Source: Streptomyces sp. PCS3-D2 (GTDB lineage: Bacteria; Actinomycetota; Actinomycetes; Streptomycetales; Streptomycetaceae). From it: a stretch of DNA of 64,000 nucleotides. The translations under genes and the position numbers were made by a program. The notes under the pieces are model-generated. The model worked only from the letters and a program-made list of their open reading frames with translations. It did no database searches and had not been told where the DNA came from. Positions 53,112-61,918 of the stretch are shown here, one piece after another. The stretch's first letter is position 1. The number at the start of each line of letters is the position of its first letter. The stretch spans positions 5,840,501 through 5,904,500 of the forward strand of contig NZ_CP097800.1 in NCBI RefSeq assembly GCF_000612545.2, in the 5' to 3' direction.

Positions 53112-53674
53112 GCGGGGTGCTCGGTACGGTGAACCGGATCCTGCTGGCGGTGGCCGGAGCCGTCCTGCTGGCGGCCGGGATCGTGCTGCTGACGGGGGTG
53201 CGCCCGCTGCGGGGCCGTACGGCGCCGCTGCTGAGCGCCGAGGATCGGCACCGGTACCTGCACGCCGAGGGCTGGGCCTGGTGGGCGCTGTGCGCGGTCC
53301 TCGCCCTGTGCCTGGTGCTGGCACTGTGGTGGCTGCTGTCGCAGCTGCGGCGATCGAGGCTGCGGGAGGTCGCCGTGGACACCGGGGACGGCGCCTTCGC
53401 CGTGCTGCGCGGGCGCGCCCTGTCCGACGCCGTCGCCGCGGAGGCCCGCGCCCTGGACGGGGTCGCCGGCTGCCGGGTCGTCCTGCGCGGGCGGCGCGGG
53501 GCGCCCGCCCTGCGGGTGGCGGTCGAGCTGGAGCCCCACGCGGTCCCCGCGGACGCCCTGGCGGGGCTGGCCGGACCGGTCCTCACCCACGCCCGGACCT
53601 CGGCGGGCCTGGCGGAACTGCCGGCGGAGGCCCGCTTCCGGGTGACGTCGCACCGGGCCCGGCGCGTCAGCTGA
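53108..53674 (+). CDS. amaP: AmaP-like membrane anchor for Asp23
   Basis: The 188-residue protein has two N-terminal membrane helices (NRILLAVAGAVLLAAGIVLLTG and WWALCAVLALCLVLALWWLLSQL) and a cytoplasmic domain with the AmaP-like pattern GRALSDAVAAEARALDGVAGCRVVLRGRRGAPALRVAVELEPHAVPADAL. AmaP tethers Asp23 to the membrane in staphylococci. A GTG nine bases downstream is an alternative start. It ends the cluster, converging on an SDR gene. Confidence 0.82.
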   Translation: MSGVLGTVNRILLAVAGAVLLAAGIVLLTGVRPLRGRTAPLLSAEDRHRYLHAEGWAWWALCAVLALCLVLALWWLLSQLRRSRLREVAVDTGDGAFAVLRGRALSDAVAAEARALDGVAGCRVVLRGRRGAPALRVAVELEPHAVPADALAGLAGPVLTHARTSAGLAELPAEARFRVTSHRARRVS

Positions 53675-53721
53675 GGGTGCGCCGGGCCCGCTGTGCGCCG
53701 GGCGGGGGTGGCGACGTGCGG

Positions 53722-54477
53722 TCAGAAGCCGTGCCGGGAGCCGCCGTCGACCGGGAGCATCACACCCGTCAGGTACGAGGCGGCCGGCGACAGCAGGAAC
53801 GCGGCCGTGCGGCCGAATTCCTGCGGGGAGCCGTAGCGGCGCAGCGGGATACGGGACTCGTTGCTCGCGCGGGAGGCGGCGGCGTCGCCCGACAGCGCGT
53901 CGAGCTCCCGCACCCGGTCGGTGTCGATGCGGGCCGGCAGGAGGCCGACGACGCGGATGCCGCGCGGACCGAGCTCCACCGAGAGGGACTTGGCGAAGCC
54001 GGCCAGACCGGGGCGCAGGCCGTTGGAGATGGTCAGGCCGGGAATCGGCTCGTGGACCGAGCCCGACAGGACGAAGCCGATGACCCCGCCCTCGCCCAGC
54101 ACCGCGGCGGACGCCCGGGCGAGGCGCACCGCACCGAGGAAGACCGATTCGAAGGCGTCCGACCACTGCGCGTCGGTGCTGTCGACGGCGAAGCCCGGCA
54201 CGGGCCCGCCGACGCTGATGAGGATGCCGTCGAAACGGCCGAAGCGCTCGCGCGCGGTGGCGATGAGCCGCCCGGCCGCCGCCGGATCCGCGTTGTCCGC
54301 GGCCGCTCCCACGGCATTGGGGCCGAGTTCCGCGGCGGCTTCGGCCGTCCGCTTCTCGTCGCGACCCGTCACGAGGACCTTCGCGCCGTCGGCGACCAGT
54401 TCCCGGGCGGAGGCGAAGCCGAGGCCGCGCGTGGCCCCGGTGACGATGTAGACACGGTCTTTCAGTCCAAGATCCAT
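53722..54477 (-). CDS. Atypical short-chain dehydrogenase/reductase-like protein
   Basis: The 251-residue Rossmann protein keeps the cofactor loop (VYIVTGATRGLGFASARELV near residue 10) and the C-terminal VDGGSRHG. The catalytic Tyr-xxx-Lys is missing: the segment reads SGSVHEPIPGLTISNGLRPGLAGF, with Ser/Asn and Arg/Pro where Tyr and Lys belong. It matches a subgroup of BKR-like SDRs known to lack the active site, so it may be a different oxidoreductase or a binding protein. The ATG at 54477 fits the family N-terminus better than a GTG nine bases upstream. It follows SURF1 on the same strand. Confidence 0.87.
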   Translation of the reverse strand: MDLGLKDRVYIVTGATRGLGFASARELVADGAKVLVTGRDEKRTAEAAAELGPNAVGAAADNADPAAAGRLIATARERFGRFDGILISVGGPVPGFAVDSTDAQWSDAFESVFLGAVRLARASAAVLGEGGVIGFVLSGSVHEPIPGLTISNGLRPGLAGFAKSLSVELGPRGIRVVGLLPARIDTDRVRELDALSGDAAASRASNESRIPLRRYGSPQEFGRTAAFLLSPAASYLTGVMLPVDGGSRHGF

Positions 54478-54487
54478 GCCCGACACG

Positions 54488-55279
54488 CTACGCCGTCGCG
54501 GGCTCCTGTTCGGCGGCTTCGGCCCGGGCCGCGGCCTCCTCGCGATCGCGCCTCTCGCGCCGTACGAGGACCAGCCAGCCCACCGGTACCGCGGAGGCGA
54601 ACAGCCACCACTGGACCGCGTAGGCCATGTGCGCGCCGATCGAGTCGTGGTCGGGGTCGGCGACGGTCTCGGGGCCGCCCTCCGCCGGAGCCGGATCGGT
54701 CAGCTCCAGGTACCCGCCGAGCACGGGCCGGCCCAGGGACTCGGCCTGCTGCTCGCTGTTGATGAGCATCACCTGCCGGTCGGGCAGGCCCTTGCGGTCC
54801 TTGATGCCGCTGCCGCCGCTCGTCTCGTCGGCCTTCAGCCGGCCGGTGACCGTGACCTCGCCCGCGGGCGCGGCCGGCACCGGTGGGTAGGCGCGCGGGT
54901 CGTCCCCGCCCGCCACCCAGCCGCGGTTGACCAGCACCACCCGGCCGTCGGCGAGGACGAGCGGGGTCAGGACGTGGAAGCCGACCCTGTCGTCGTTCGA
55001 GGTCCGCATCCGTACGACCACCTCGTGCGCGGAGTCGTACGTGCCGGTGGCGGTGACCGCGCGCCAGAAGTCGGCGCGGGGAACCTTGTGTCCGGGGGAG
55101 GTGACCTCCGCCACCGGGACCGGCTCCGCCCGCAGGTTCGCCTCGATCAGTTGGTTCTGTGCGACCCGGTGCACATGGCGGTGGTACTGCCAGAACCCGA
55201 GCTTGATCATCACGGGGATGAGGACGAGGGCGATGAGGGTGAGGCACACCCACTGCCGGGTCAGCACAAAGCGGTACAC
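54488..55279 (-). CDS. SURF1-family cytochrome oxidase assembly protein
   Basis: The 263-residue membrane protein has the SURF1 layout: an N-terminal helix (WVCLTLIALVLIPVMIKLGFWQYHRH, where GFWQYHR matches the family LGxWQ block), a ~170-residue periplasmic-type domain with VTATGTYD, RVGFHVLTPLVLADGRVVLVNRGWV (VNRGWV motif) and a second helix HMAYAVQWWLFASAVPVGWLVLV. It helps assemble heme-copper oxidases. The GTG at 55279 places the first helix correctly; longer starts are Pro-rich and unlikely. Confidence 0.9.
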   Translation of the reverse strand: MYRFVLTRQWVCLTLIALVLIPVMIKLGFWQYHRHVHRVAQNQLIEANLRAEPVPVAEVTSPGHKVPRADFWRAVTATGTYDSAHEVVVRMRTSNDDRVGFHVLTPLVLADGRVVLVNRGWVAGGDDPRAYPPVPAAPAGEVTVTGRLKADETSGGSGIKDRKGLPDRQVMLINSEQQAESLGRPVLGGYLELTDPAPAEGGPETVADPDHDSIGAHMAYAVQWWLFASAVPVGWLVLVRRERRDREEAAARAEAAEQEPATA

Positions 55280-55359
55280 GCCCACGACGGTACCCCGGCG
55301 GACGGTGACCCCGGCGGCCGGGTGGCCTTCCGGGGTCGCGGCAGGAGGCGGAGCGGCGC

Positions 55360-55593
55360 TCAGACGTGGTCGACGATGCCCACCTTCCCTTCCGCACGGG
55401 CGCAGTGCCCTCCGCAGAACCACTGGCCCTCGACCTCGACGCCCTGTCCGATGATCTGGACCCGGCAGTGCTCGCAGATGGGCGCCATGCGGTGGATGGC
55501 GCAGGAGAAGCAGTCGAAGACGTGCACGGCGCCCTGCGCGTGCACCTCGAAGGACATGCCGTAATCGTTTCCGCAGACCTCACAACGTGCCAT
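55360..55593 (-). CDS. Small Cys-rich zinc-binding protein
   Basis: The 77-residue protein has several metal-binding pairs: CEVCGNDY near residue 4, CFSCAIHRMAPICEHC near 28 and CGGHC near 60. The layout resembles small treble-clef or rubredoxin-like proteins of Streptomyces; no function is recognised. The ATG at 55593 starts just before the first CxxC. It lies 80 bp upstream of surf1 on the same strand. Confidence 0.8.
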   Translation of the reverse strand: MARCEVCGNDYGMSFEVHAQGAVHVFDCFSCAIHRMAPICEHCRVQIIGQGVEVEGQWFCGGHCARAEGKVGIVDHV

Positions 55594-55703
55594 GCGCCGC
55601 ATGGTGCGCACGGCGCAGCGGTGGAACAAGATCCACCCTGGTGAGTCGCCGCGCGGACACCCGGCCGGCCCAACAGGCCTCGGCCGGTCCGCTCACCGCC
55701 CGG

Positions 55704-56675
55704 TCATTCCCCGGCCGGGGCCACGTCCCGCAGCAGCTGCGTGAAGGCGGCCTCGTCGACCACCGGGGTGCCGAACGACTTCGCCTTGACCGTCTTCGAG
55801 GTCGCCGAGTCGGGGTCGTTCGTCACCAGGAGGCTGGTGAGCCGCGACACGCTCGTCGCGACGTGCAGGCCCGCCTCGACCGTCCGGTCCTCCAGCAGCT
55901 CCCGCTCCACCGAGGTGTCACCGGAGAAGGCGATCCGCATGCCCTGCTTCAGCGGCTTGCCGTCCTCGAACCGCCCCGGGTTGGGGTGCGGGCACGGCGG
56001 CCGCCTGCGCGAGGGCCGCCAGCTGCTTCCCCGGTAGGACGTCTGGTGGCCCACGCGGGGGGTGGCGGCCGAGTCCGACCACTCGGTCAGCGGCCGGCAC
56101 TCCAGCAGGGGCAGCCGTACGCCGCCCCGCGCCGCGGCGTGCAGCGACGGACGGAAGGCCTCCGCCAGCACCCGGGCGTCGTCGAGGGCGTGGTGCGCGC
56201 GCTGCTGGACCACGCCGAAGTGCGCGGCGAGCGACTCCAGCTTGTGGTTGGGCAGCGGGAGGTCCAGCTCCTTCGACAGGGCGATGGTGCACAACCGCTG
56301 ACGGACCGGCGCGGCAGCCTCGGCGCGCGCGTACTCCCGGGCGATCATCTGCCAGTCGAAGATGGCGTTGTGCGCCACCAGCACCCGGTCCGCGAGCCGG
56401 TCGGCGAGCTCCTCGGCGACATCCCGGAAGAGCGGCGCCCCGTCGAGCACGTCGCTCGTCAGACCGTGGATCCACACCGGCCCCGGGTCCCGCTGCGGGT
56501 TGACCAAGGTGTACCAGTGGTCCTCCACGTTGCCCTGGGCGTCGAGCCGGTAGACGGCCGCGGAGACTATCCGGTCGTCGCGAGCGAGCCCGGTGGTCTC
56601 CACGTCGACGACCGCGTACCCCTGTGGGTAGGCGGTCGGCCACGTCGTCTCTGCGGTCGTACGGTCGTCGAGCAT
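55704..56675 (-). CDS. DEDDh exonuclease with C-terminal BRCT domain
   Basis: The 323-residue protein joins a DnaQ-like 3'-5' exonuclease (residues ~20-185: YAVVDVETTGL ExoI with the DE pair, WIHGLTSDVL, VLVAHNAIFDWQMI ExoII, AHHALDDARVLAEAF ExoIII with His and Asp) to a BRCT domain (residues ~235-320: GMRIAFSGDTSVERELLEDRTVEAGLHVATSVSRLTSLLVTND, ATSKTVKAKSFGTPVVDEAAFTQLL). Similar fusions in actinobacteria act in DNA repair or proofreading. The ATG at 56675 precedes the domain closely; no strong ribosome-binding site is seen. Confidence 0.9.
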   Translation of the reverse strand: MLDDRTTAETTWPTAYPQGYAVVDVETTGLARDDRIVSAAVYRLDAQGNVEDHWYTLVNPQRDPGPVWIHGLTSDVLDGAPLFRDVAEELADRLADRVLVAHNAIFDWQMIAREYARAEAAAPVRQRLCTIALSKELDLPLPNHKLESLAAHFGVVQQRAHHALDDARVLAEAFRPSLHAAARGGVRLPLLECRPLTEWSDSAATPRVGHQTSYRGSSWRPSRRRPPCPHPNPGRFEDGKPLKQGMRIAFSGDTSVERELLEDRTVEAGLHVATSVSRLTSLLVTNDPDSATSKTVKAKSFGTPVVDEAAFTQLLRDVAPAGE

Positions 56676-56803
56676 GGTCACAGAGGATATCGGCACGGAC
56701 CGACACCGCAGCCCCACCCTGGGTCAGCCCAGGGCCGAGACCAGGTCCGCGGCGGCCAGCTGTTCGAGCCCGCAGCCGTCAACGGGTCCCGGCGCAAACC
56801 GGC

Positions 56804-57448
56804 TCACGGACCGCTCCTGCGGTCCTGCGGCGGCGCCATCAGCAGGGCGGTCACCAGGGCCCGCACGGACAGCAGGAAGAGCCGCTCCGGATCCGCGGGC
56901 CGGGCCAGCGCGCGGGCCAGGGCGGGGTCGTGGGAGGCCGTGGCCGGGTCCCAGAGCTCGCTCTCGGCCGGGGACTGGGCGGGGGCGCGTTCACGGTTGC
57001 GCTCCACGAGCAGGAACCCGACGATCTGGAACTGCACGGCGCGCACCGCGTCGGCCGCCCGGGCGCCGTGCAGGCCCGCGGCGTGCACCTCGCGGACGAG
57101 GGCCTGCTGGGCGGGCAGGAACATCCGCTCCGTGAGGCCGCGTTCGTGGACCATCGCGATGAGGTGCGGGCGCTCGCGCAGTTCGCGGCGCAGGATCCGG
57201 GCCACCGAGACCATCCGCTCGGCCGGGGTGCGGCCGGCCGGGAGGATTGCGCCCATCTCCTGAACCGTCCGCTCCACGAGGGCGTCGAGCAGCGATTCGC
57301 GGTTGCCGACGTGCCAGTAGATCGACGTCACGGCGGTGCCCAGCTCGGCGGCGAGTCCCCGCATCGTGAGGGCGGCCGGACCGCGTCGTCGAACCAGGGA
57401 CGCGGCGGCGTCGAGCACCTCGTCACGGGTCAGCGAGGATCTTGCCAT
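56804..57448 (-). CDS. TetR-family regulator of the decarboxylase/amidohydrolase cluster
   Basis: The 214-residue protein has an HTH (RDEVLDAAASLVRRRGPAALTMRGLAAELGTAVTSIYWHVGNRESLLDALVER, residues ~8-60) followed by a TetR_C-type ligand domain. A GGGGGA site precedes the ATG at 57448. It is divergent from the acetoacetate-decarboxylase-like gene, with a perfect palindrome at 57520-57534 between them, so it probably represses that cluster until a pathway metabolite binds. Confidence 0.9.
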   Translation of the reverse strand: MARSSLTRDEVLDAAASLVRRRGPAALTMRGLAAELGTAVTSIYWHVGNRESLLDALVERTVQEMGAILPAGRTPAERMVSVARILRRELRERPHLIAMVHERGLTERMFLPAQQALVREVHAAGLHGARAADAVRAVQFQIVGFLLVERNRERAPAQSPAESELWDPATASHDPALARALARPADPERLFLLSVRALVTALLMAPPQDRRSGP

Positions 57449-57519
57449 GGCAGCCGTCCCCCGATCTGTTGCCGCGTCAGTTCTGGTGTGCACGGGTCTT
57501 TACCCTTCATCGGCAGCGG

Positions 57520-57534
57520 TGTAACTGTGTTACA
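57520..57534. promoter_or_regulatory. TetR operator of the decarboxylase cluster
   Basis: TGTAAC-TGT-GTTACA is a perfect 15-bp dyad in the 113-bp divergent gap, 27 bp upstream of the decarboxylase start and AT-richer than its surroundings. Confidence 0.75.
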
Positions 57535-57561
57535 GAACCGAACCGAGAGGTGGTGCGAGAG

Positions 57562-58359
57562 ATGGCACGCGTACGGTACGGAGCGCGCACCGAGGTCGAG
57601 ATCGCCGCGTCGCGCGAGAAGAGTTCCCGGCTCCCCGACATCTGGTCCACCGGCGTGGTGGCCGTCTGGGAGACCGATCCCGACGTGGTCGCCGCGGTCC
57701 TGCCGCCGCCGCTCAAGCCGACCGGACAGGCCCTGGTGCGGGCGAACATCAGCAAGGTCGACCTGCCCGGCTACCCGCTCGGCGCCGGCTCGGTGGCCGT
57801 CGCCGCCCGGCACGACGGCGTGGAGGGCTGGTACCCCCTGGTCATGCCGATGACCCACGAGCGCGCCCTGACCGGCGGCCGCGAGGTCTTCGGCGAACCG
57901 AAGAAGCTGGGCGAGGTCACCGTCGAGCGGGACGGCCTCGTCGTACGCGCAGCCCTCGCCCGGCACGGGATCGCCTTCGTCGAGGTGCGCGGCGCCGTGG
58001 ACCGCCCGCTCCCACTGCCCGAGCCCACCCGGAAGACCGACTTCTACTTCAAGTTCCTTCCTTCCGTGGACGGTTCGGGCTTCGACGGGGACCCGGTCCT
58101 GGTGCACTGCGTGCGCAACGAGAAGGTCCGCAGGCTGGAGCACGTCACCGGTGACGTCGTCCTGCGCGAGTCGATGTTCGATCCGGTCGCCGACCTCCCG
58201 GTCCGCCGGATCGTGGAGATCACCATCGGCGAGAAGACCACCGACCAGAGGGGCCGGGTCGTCGAGCGGGTCAGTGCCCGGTCCCTGCTCCCGTACGTCC
58301 ACCAGCGCTACGACGACCCCCTCCAGCTCCTCGACGGCCCGCCGGAAGGGAGCCTGTGA
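57562..58359 (+). CDS. Acetoacetate decarboxylase-family protein
   Basis: The 265-residue protein has the ADC fold and the Schiff-base Lys region GGREVFGEPKKLGEVTVERDG (near residue 118), corresponding to the paired lysines of clostridial acetoacetate decarboxylase, with YPLVMPMTHERA before it and KTDFYFKFLPSVDGSGFDGDPVLVHC after. Many relatives are not true decarboxylases but act on other keto or enol substrates as hydratases/aldolases. It is the first gene of the TetR-controlled set. ATG with GAGAGAT upstream. Confidence 0.88.
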   Translation: MARVRYGARTEVEIAASREKSSRLPDIWSTGVVAVWETDPDVVAAVLPPPLKPTGQALVRANISKVDLPGYPLGAGSVAVAARHDGVEGWYPLVMPMTHERALTGGREVFGEPKKLGEVTVERDGLVVRAALARHGIAFVEVRGAVDRPLPLPEPTRKTDFYFKFLPSVDGSGFDGDPVLVHCVRNEKVRRLEHVTGDVVLRESMFDPVADLPVRRIVEITIGEKTTDQRGRVVERVSARSLLPYVHQRYDDPLQLLDGPPEGSL

Positions 58360-58360
58360 G

Positions 58361-59246
58361 ATGCGGCTCGAACCGGGACAGACGGCCGTCGTCACCGGCG
58401 CGGCGAGCGGCATCGGCCTCGCCATGGCCCGCCGCTTCGCCGCCGAGGGGCTGCAGGTGGTCCTCGCCGACGTCGAGGAGGGCGCCCTGCGCAAGGCCGC
58501 CGGCGAACTCACCGCGGACGGTGCGCAGGTGCTCGCCCGGGCCGTCGACGTCGGCGACCGCGAGTCCGTGCTCGCCCTTGCCGACGCGGCCTACGACGCC
58601 TTCGGCGCCGTCCACGTCCTGTGCAACAACGCGGGCGTCGGCTCCGGCGCGGAGGGCCGGATGTGGGAACACGAGCCCAACGACTGGAAGTGGGCCTTCT
58701 CCGTCAACGTGTGGGGCGTCTTCCACGGCATCCAGGCCTTCGTCCCCCGCATGATCGCCGGCGGCGCCCCCGGCCACGTCGTCAACACCTCCTCCGGTGA
58801 CGGCGGCATCGCCCCGCTGCCCACCGCCTCCGTGTACGCCGTCACCAAGGCCGCCGTGGTCACCATGACCGAGTCCCTCTACGCGCACCTCAAGGCGGAA
58901 GGCGCGTCGGTCGGCGCCTCCGTGCTCTTCCCCGGCCCGCACATGCTGCGCACCGGACTGTGGGAGTCCCACCGCAACCGGCCCGAGCGGTACGCCAAGC
59001 AGCGCCCGCGCCGGACCCCGTACCGCAGCCTCGACCAGTACGAGGCCGCGATGAAGCAGGCCGGCCGCGAGGTGGACTTCACCCCGGTCGAGGAGGTCGC
59101 GGAGCACGTCGTCGACGGCATCCGCGCCGGCCGCTTCTGGATGCTGTCCGCCGAGCGAGCACAGCGACCGGCAGATCCGCGCTCGGTCGCAGTCGATGCT
59201 CGACCGCGCCGACCCCGCCTACCTGGAGAGCTTCATCCTCGACTGA
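58361..59246 (+). CDS. Short-chain dehydrogenase with an apparent +1 frameshift near its end
   Basis: The classical SDR domain has TGAASGIG (near residue 12), NNAGVG (near 88), Ser in NTSSGDGG and the YAVTK catalytic pair (near 162). Read straight, the frame runs to 59266, overlaps the next gene and ends in a Pro/Arg-rich tail unlike an SDR. Removing one base in 59150-59153 restores a natural ending (SEHSDRQIRARSQS then LDRADPAYLESFILD) with stop at 59244-59246, 12 bp before the next start. A sequencing error or a real recent mutation is likely. The corrected length is 294 residues. Confidence 0.85.
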
Positions 59247-59258
59247 GGAGCGACCGCA

Positions 59259-60551
59259 GTGAGTGACACACCGTACGAGGACCCGTACCTGATCATCTCC
59301 TCCGACTGCCACGCGGGCCTGCCCACCGAGCAGTACCGCCCCTATCTCGACTCCCGTCACCACCGCCGGTTCGACGAGTTCCTCGGCCAGCGCGACGCCC
59401 GCCGCGCCGAGGCCACCCGGCTGGGCATCCGCAACGAGGCCTTCGCCGAGAAGTGGTTCCACGACCACGAGGAAGGGCTGCGGGGCGGCTGGGACACCGG
59501 TCAGCGGCTCAAGGAGCTCGACGGCGACGGCGTGGCCGGTGAGGTCGTCTTCCCCGACGCGGACGCCGTCGACAGCCAGACCGCGGCCCCCTTCGGAGTG
59601 GGCCTCGGGCTCTCCGGCGACCAGGACCCCGAGCTCGGTATGGCGGGCGCGCAGGCGCACAACCGCTGGCTGGCCGAGTTCGTCTCGCAGACCCCGGAAC
59701 GCCATTGCGGTGTCGCCCTGCTGCCCGTCACGGGCGATCCGGACAAGGTCGTCGCCGAGGTGCACCGGGCCAAGGAGTCCGGGCTGGGCGCGCTGATGAT
59801 CCCCGCCATGTGGGTGGACCAGGCGCCCTACCACGACCGCCGCTACGACCCCGTCTGGGCGGCGGCGGCCGAGACGCGGATGCCCATCGTCACCCATTCC
59901 GGGGCCTCGCCGCGCCACGAGTACGGCGACCACCTGGGCATCTTCGTCTCCGAGGTCACCTGGTGGCCGGCCCGCCCGCTCTGGTTCCTGCTCTGGTCGG
60001 GGGTGTTCGAGCGGCACCCGGGCCTGAGGTTCGGCGTCGCCGAGTCGGGCTGCTGGTGGCTGCCGAACCAGCTGTGGTTCATGGACCGGCTCTACCTCGG
60101 CGCGCACGGCGGCAAGAAGCTCTCGCCCTTCGAGGAGCTGAAGCGGCCGCCGAGCGAGTACCTGGACCGCCAGGTGTTCGTCTGCGCGACGAACACCAAG
60201 CGGCGGGAACTGGCCCAGCGCTACGAGATCGGCGTGGACAACATCCTGTGGGGTTCGGACTTCCCGCACCCCGAGGGCACCTGGCCGAACACCCGGACCT
60301 GGCTGAAGAACACCTTCCACGACATCCCCGTCGACGAGAGCCGCCGGATCCTCGGCCTCGCAGCGGCGGAGGTCTTCGGCTTCGACACCGCGAAGCTGGC
60401 CCCGCTCGCCCGCCGGATCGGCCCCACCCCGGCCGAGCTGGGCCAGTCCCCGGACCAGGCGGCGGTGACGGCCTCCTGGGCGCGCTCGCGCGAGGTGGGC
60501 CGGCACTGGCTGACCGGCCACGACTTCCCGGTACTGGGGGTCGCGCAGTGA
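59259..60551 (+). CDS. Amidohydrolase-2 family protein (ACMSD-like), first of a tandem pair
   Basis: The 430-residue protein belongs to the amidohydrolase-2 group that includes ACMSD-type metal-dependent decarboxylases. Visible: IISSDCHAGLP (DxH at the first strand), VTHSGASPRHEYGDHLG, RHPGLRFGVAESGCWWLPN and ILWGSDFPHPEGTWPN (catalytic Asp). The GTG start has GAGGAGCG upstream, and its stop overlaps the next GTG start. The next gene is a paralogue with the same motifs (about 410 residues). Substrate unknown; a carboxylated pathway intermediate is plausible. Confidence 0.9.
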   Translation: MSDTPYEDPYLIISSDCHAGLPTEQYRPYLDSRHHRRFDEFLGQRDARRAEATRLGIRNEAFAEKWFHDHEEGLRGGWDTGQRLKELDGDGVAGEVVFPDADAVDSQTAAPFGVGLGLSGDQDPELGMAGAQAHNRWLAEFVSQTPERHCGVALLPVTGDPDKVVAEVHRAKESGLGALMIPAMWVDQAPYHDRRYDPVWAAAAETRMPIVTHSGASPRHEYGDHLGIFVSEVTWWPARPLWFLLWSGVFERHPGLRFGVAESGCWWLPNQLWFMDRLYLGAHGGKKLSPFEELKRPPSEYLDRQVFVCATNTKRRELAQRYEIGVDNILWGSDFPHPEGTWPNTRTWLKNTFHDIPVDESRRILGLAAAEVFGFDTAKLAPLARRIGPTPAELGQSPDQAAVTASWARSREVGRHWLTGHDFPVLGVAQ

Positions 60552-61771
60552 CCGGCGGCGACCGCTACACGGTGATCTCGGCGGACTGCCACGCGGGCGC
60601 CGACCTCCTGGACTACAAGCCGTACCTGGAGAAGCGCCACCACGACGACTTCGACGCCTGGGCCGCCGGCTACGTGAACCCGTACGAGGACCTCCTCGCG
60701 GACACCGCGGACCGCAACTGGAACTCGGCGCGGCGCCTGGCGGAGCTGGAGGCCGACGGCATCGTCGCCGAGGTCGTCTTCCCCAACACCATCCCGCCGT
60801 TCTTCCCCAAGGCCTCCCTGATGGCGCAGCCGCCGACGGCCGCGGAGTACGCGATGCGCTGGGCCGGCCTGCAGGCCCACAACCGCTGGCTGGCGGACTT
60901 CTGCGCGGACGCCCCGGGCCGGCGGGCGGGCGTCGCGCAGATCCTCCTCAACGACGTGGACGCGGCGGTGCGGGAGGTCCGCCGCACGAAGGAGGCAGGC
61001 CTGACGGGCGGCATCCTGCTGCCCGGCGTACCGCCCGGTTCCACGGTCCCCGAGCTGTACTCGGAGGTCTACGACCCCCTCTGGGCGGTGTGCGACGAGC
61101 TGGACGTCCCGGTCAACCACCACGGCGGCTCGGCCTCGCCGCCGCTCGGCGACGAACCGGCGGCCCGGGCCGTCTTCATGGTGGAGACCACCTGGTTCTC
61201 GCACCGCGCCCTGTGGCACCTCGTCTTCGGCGGGGCGTTTCGACGCCATCCGGGCCTCAGACTGGTCCTGACCGAGCAGGGCTCCGGCTGGATCCCCGGC
61301 GTGCTGGAGATGCTGGACTACTACCACGGCCGCCTGGTCGCGGCCTCGGCCACGGCCGAGTCCAAGTTCGGGGCGGGCCTCGCCGAGGCGATGGGCAGGG
61401 GCCCGAGCGAGGTCTGGCGGGACAACTGCTTCGTGGGGGCCAGCTTCATGCGTCCCCACGAGGTGCCGCTGCGGGACCGGATCGGCCTCGACAAGATCAT
61501 GTGGGGCAGCGACTACCCCCACGACGAGGGCACGACCCCCTTCTCCCGCGAAGGCCTCCGCATCGCCTACGCGGGCCTCCCGCGGGACGAGGTCGCCGCG
61601 ATGGCCGGCGGCAACGCGGCCCGCGTGTACGGCTTCGACCTGACGCGGCTGGACGCCCTGGCCGCGCAGCACGGCCCCCTGGTCTCGGAGATCGCCGAAC
61701 CCCTGGCGCACGTCCCGCCCGAGGCCACCAGCCCGGCCTTCGCCCGCGGCGGCTCGGTCCGGGTCTGGTAG
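60548..61771 (+). CDS. Amidohydrolase-2 family protein, second of a tandem pair
   Basis: The 407-residue paralogue of the preceding protein shows VISADCHAGADLLDYKPYLE, AHNRWLADFCADAPGRRAGVAQI, VNHHGGSASPPLGD, FRRHPGLRLVLTEQGSGWIPG and IMWGSDYPHDEGTTPF. The paired THSG of the first copy is replaced by NHHGG. The GTG overlaps the previous stop (GTGA). Two paralogues in tandem may form a heteromer or act on successive intermediates. A strong terminator follows. Confidence 0.9.
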   Translation: MTGGDRYTVISADCHAGADLLDYKPYLEKRHHDDFDAWAAGYVNPYEDLLADTADRNWNSARRLAELEADGIVAEVVFPNTIPPFFPKASLMAQPPTAAEYAMRWAGLQAHNRWLADFCADAPGRRAGVAQILLNDVDAAVREVRRTKEAGLTGGILLPGVPPGSTVPELYSEVYDPLWAVCDELDVPVNHHGGSASPPLGDEPAARAVFMVETTWFSHRALWHLVFGGAFRRHPGLRLVLTEQGSGWIPGVLEMLDYYHGRLVAASATAESKFGAGLAEAMGRGPSEVWRDNCFVGASFMRPHEVPLRDRIGLDKIMWGSDYPHDEGTTPFSREGLRIAYAGLPRDEVAAMAGGNAARVYGFDLTRLDALAAQHGPLVSEIAEPLAHVPPEATSPAFARGGSVRVW

Positions 61772-61785
61772 CGCCCCGCGCGGCA

Positions 61786-61826
61786 CGCCGGGGCGGCTCG
61801 GTTCCGGCGGACGAGCCGCCCCGGCG
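61786..61826 (+). terminator. Terminator of the decarboxylase/amidohydrolase operon
   Basis: A 15-bp perfect stem (61786-61800 with 61812-61826) and 11-nt loop, 14 bp past the stop. Confidence 0.88.
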
Positions 61827-61918
61827 GGCGACCGCCGCCGTCCCCGGCGCCGGTCGGGAGGACCCCCGTGCAGCACGCCGCGCCCCACCCCGGCCGAACC
61901 GACGGTAACCTCGATGGA

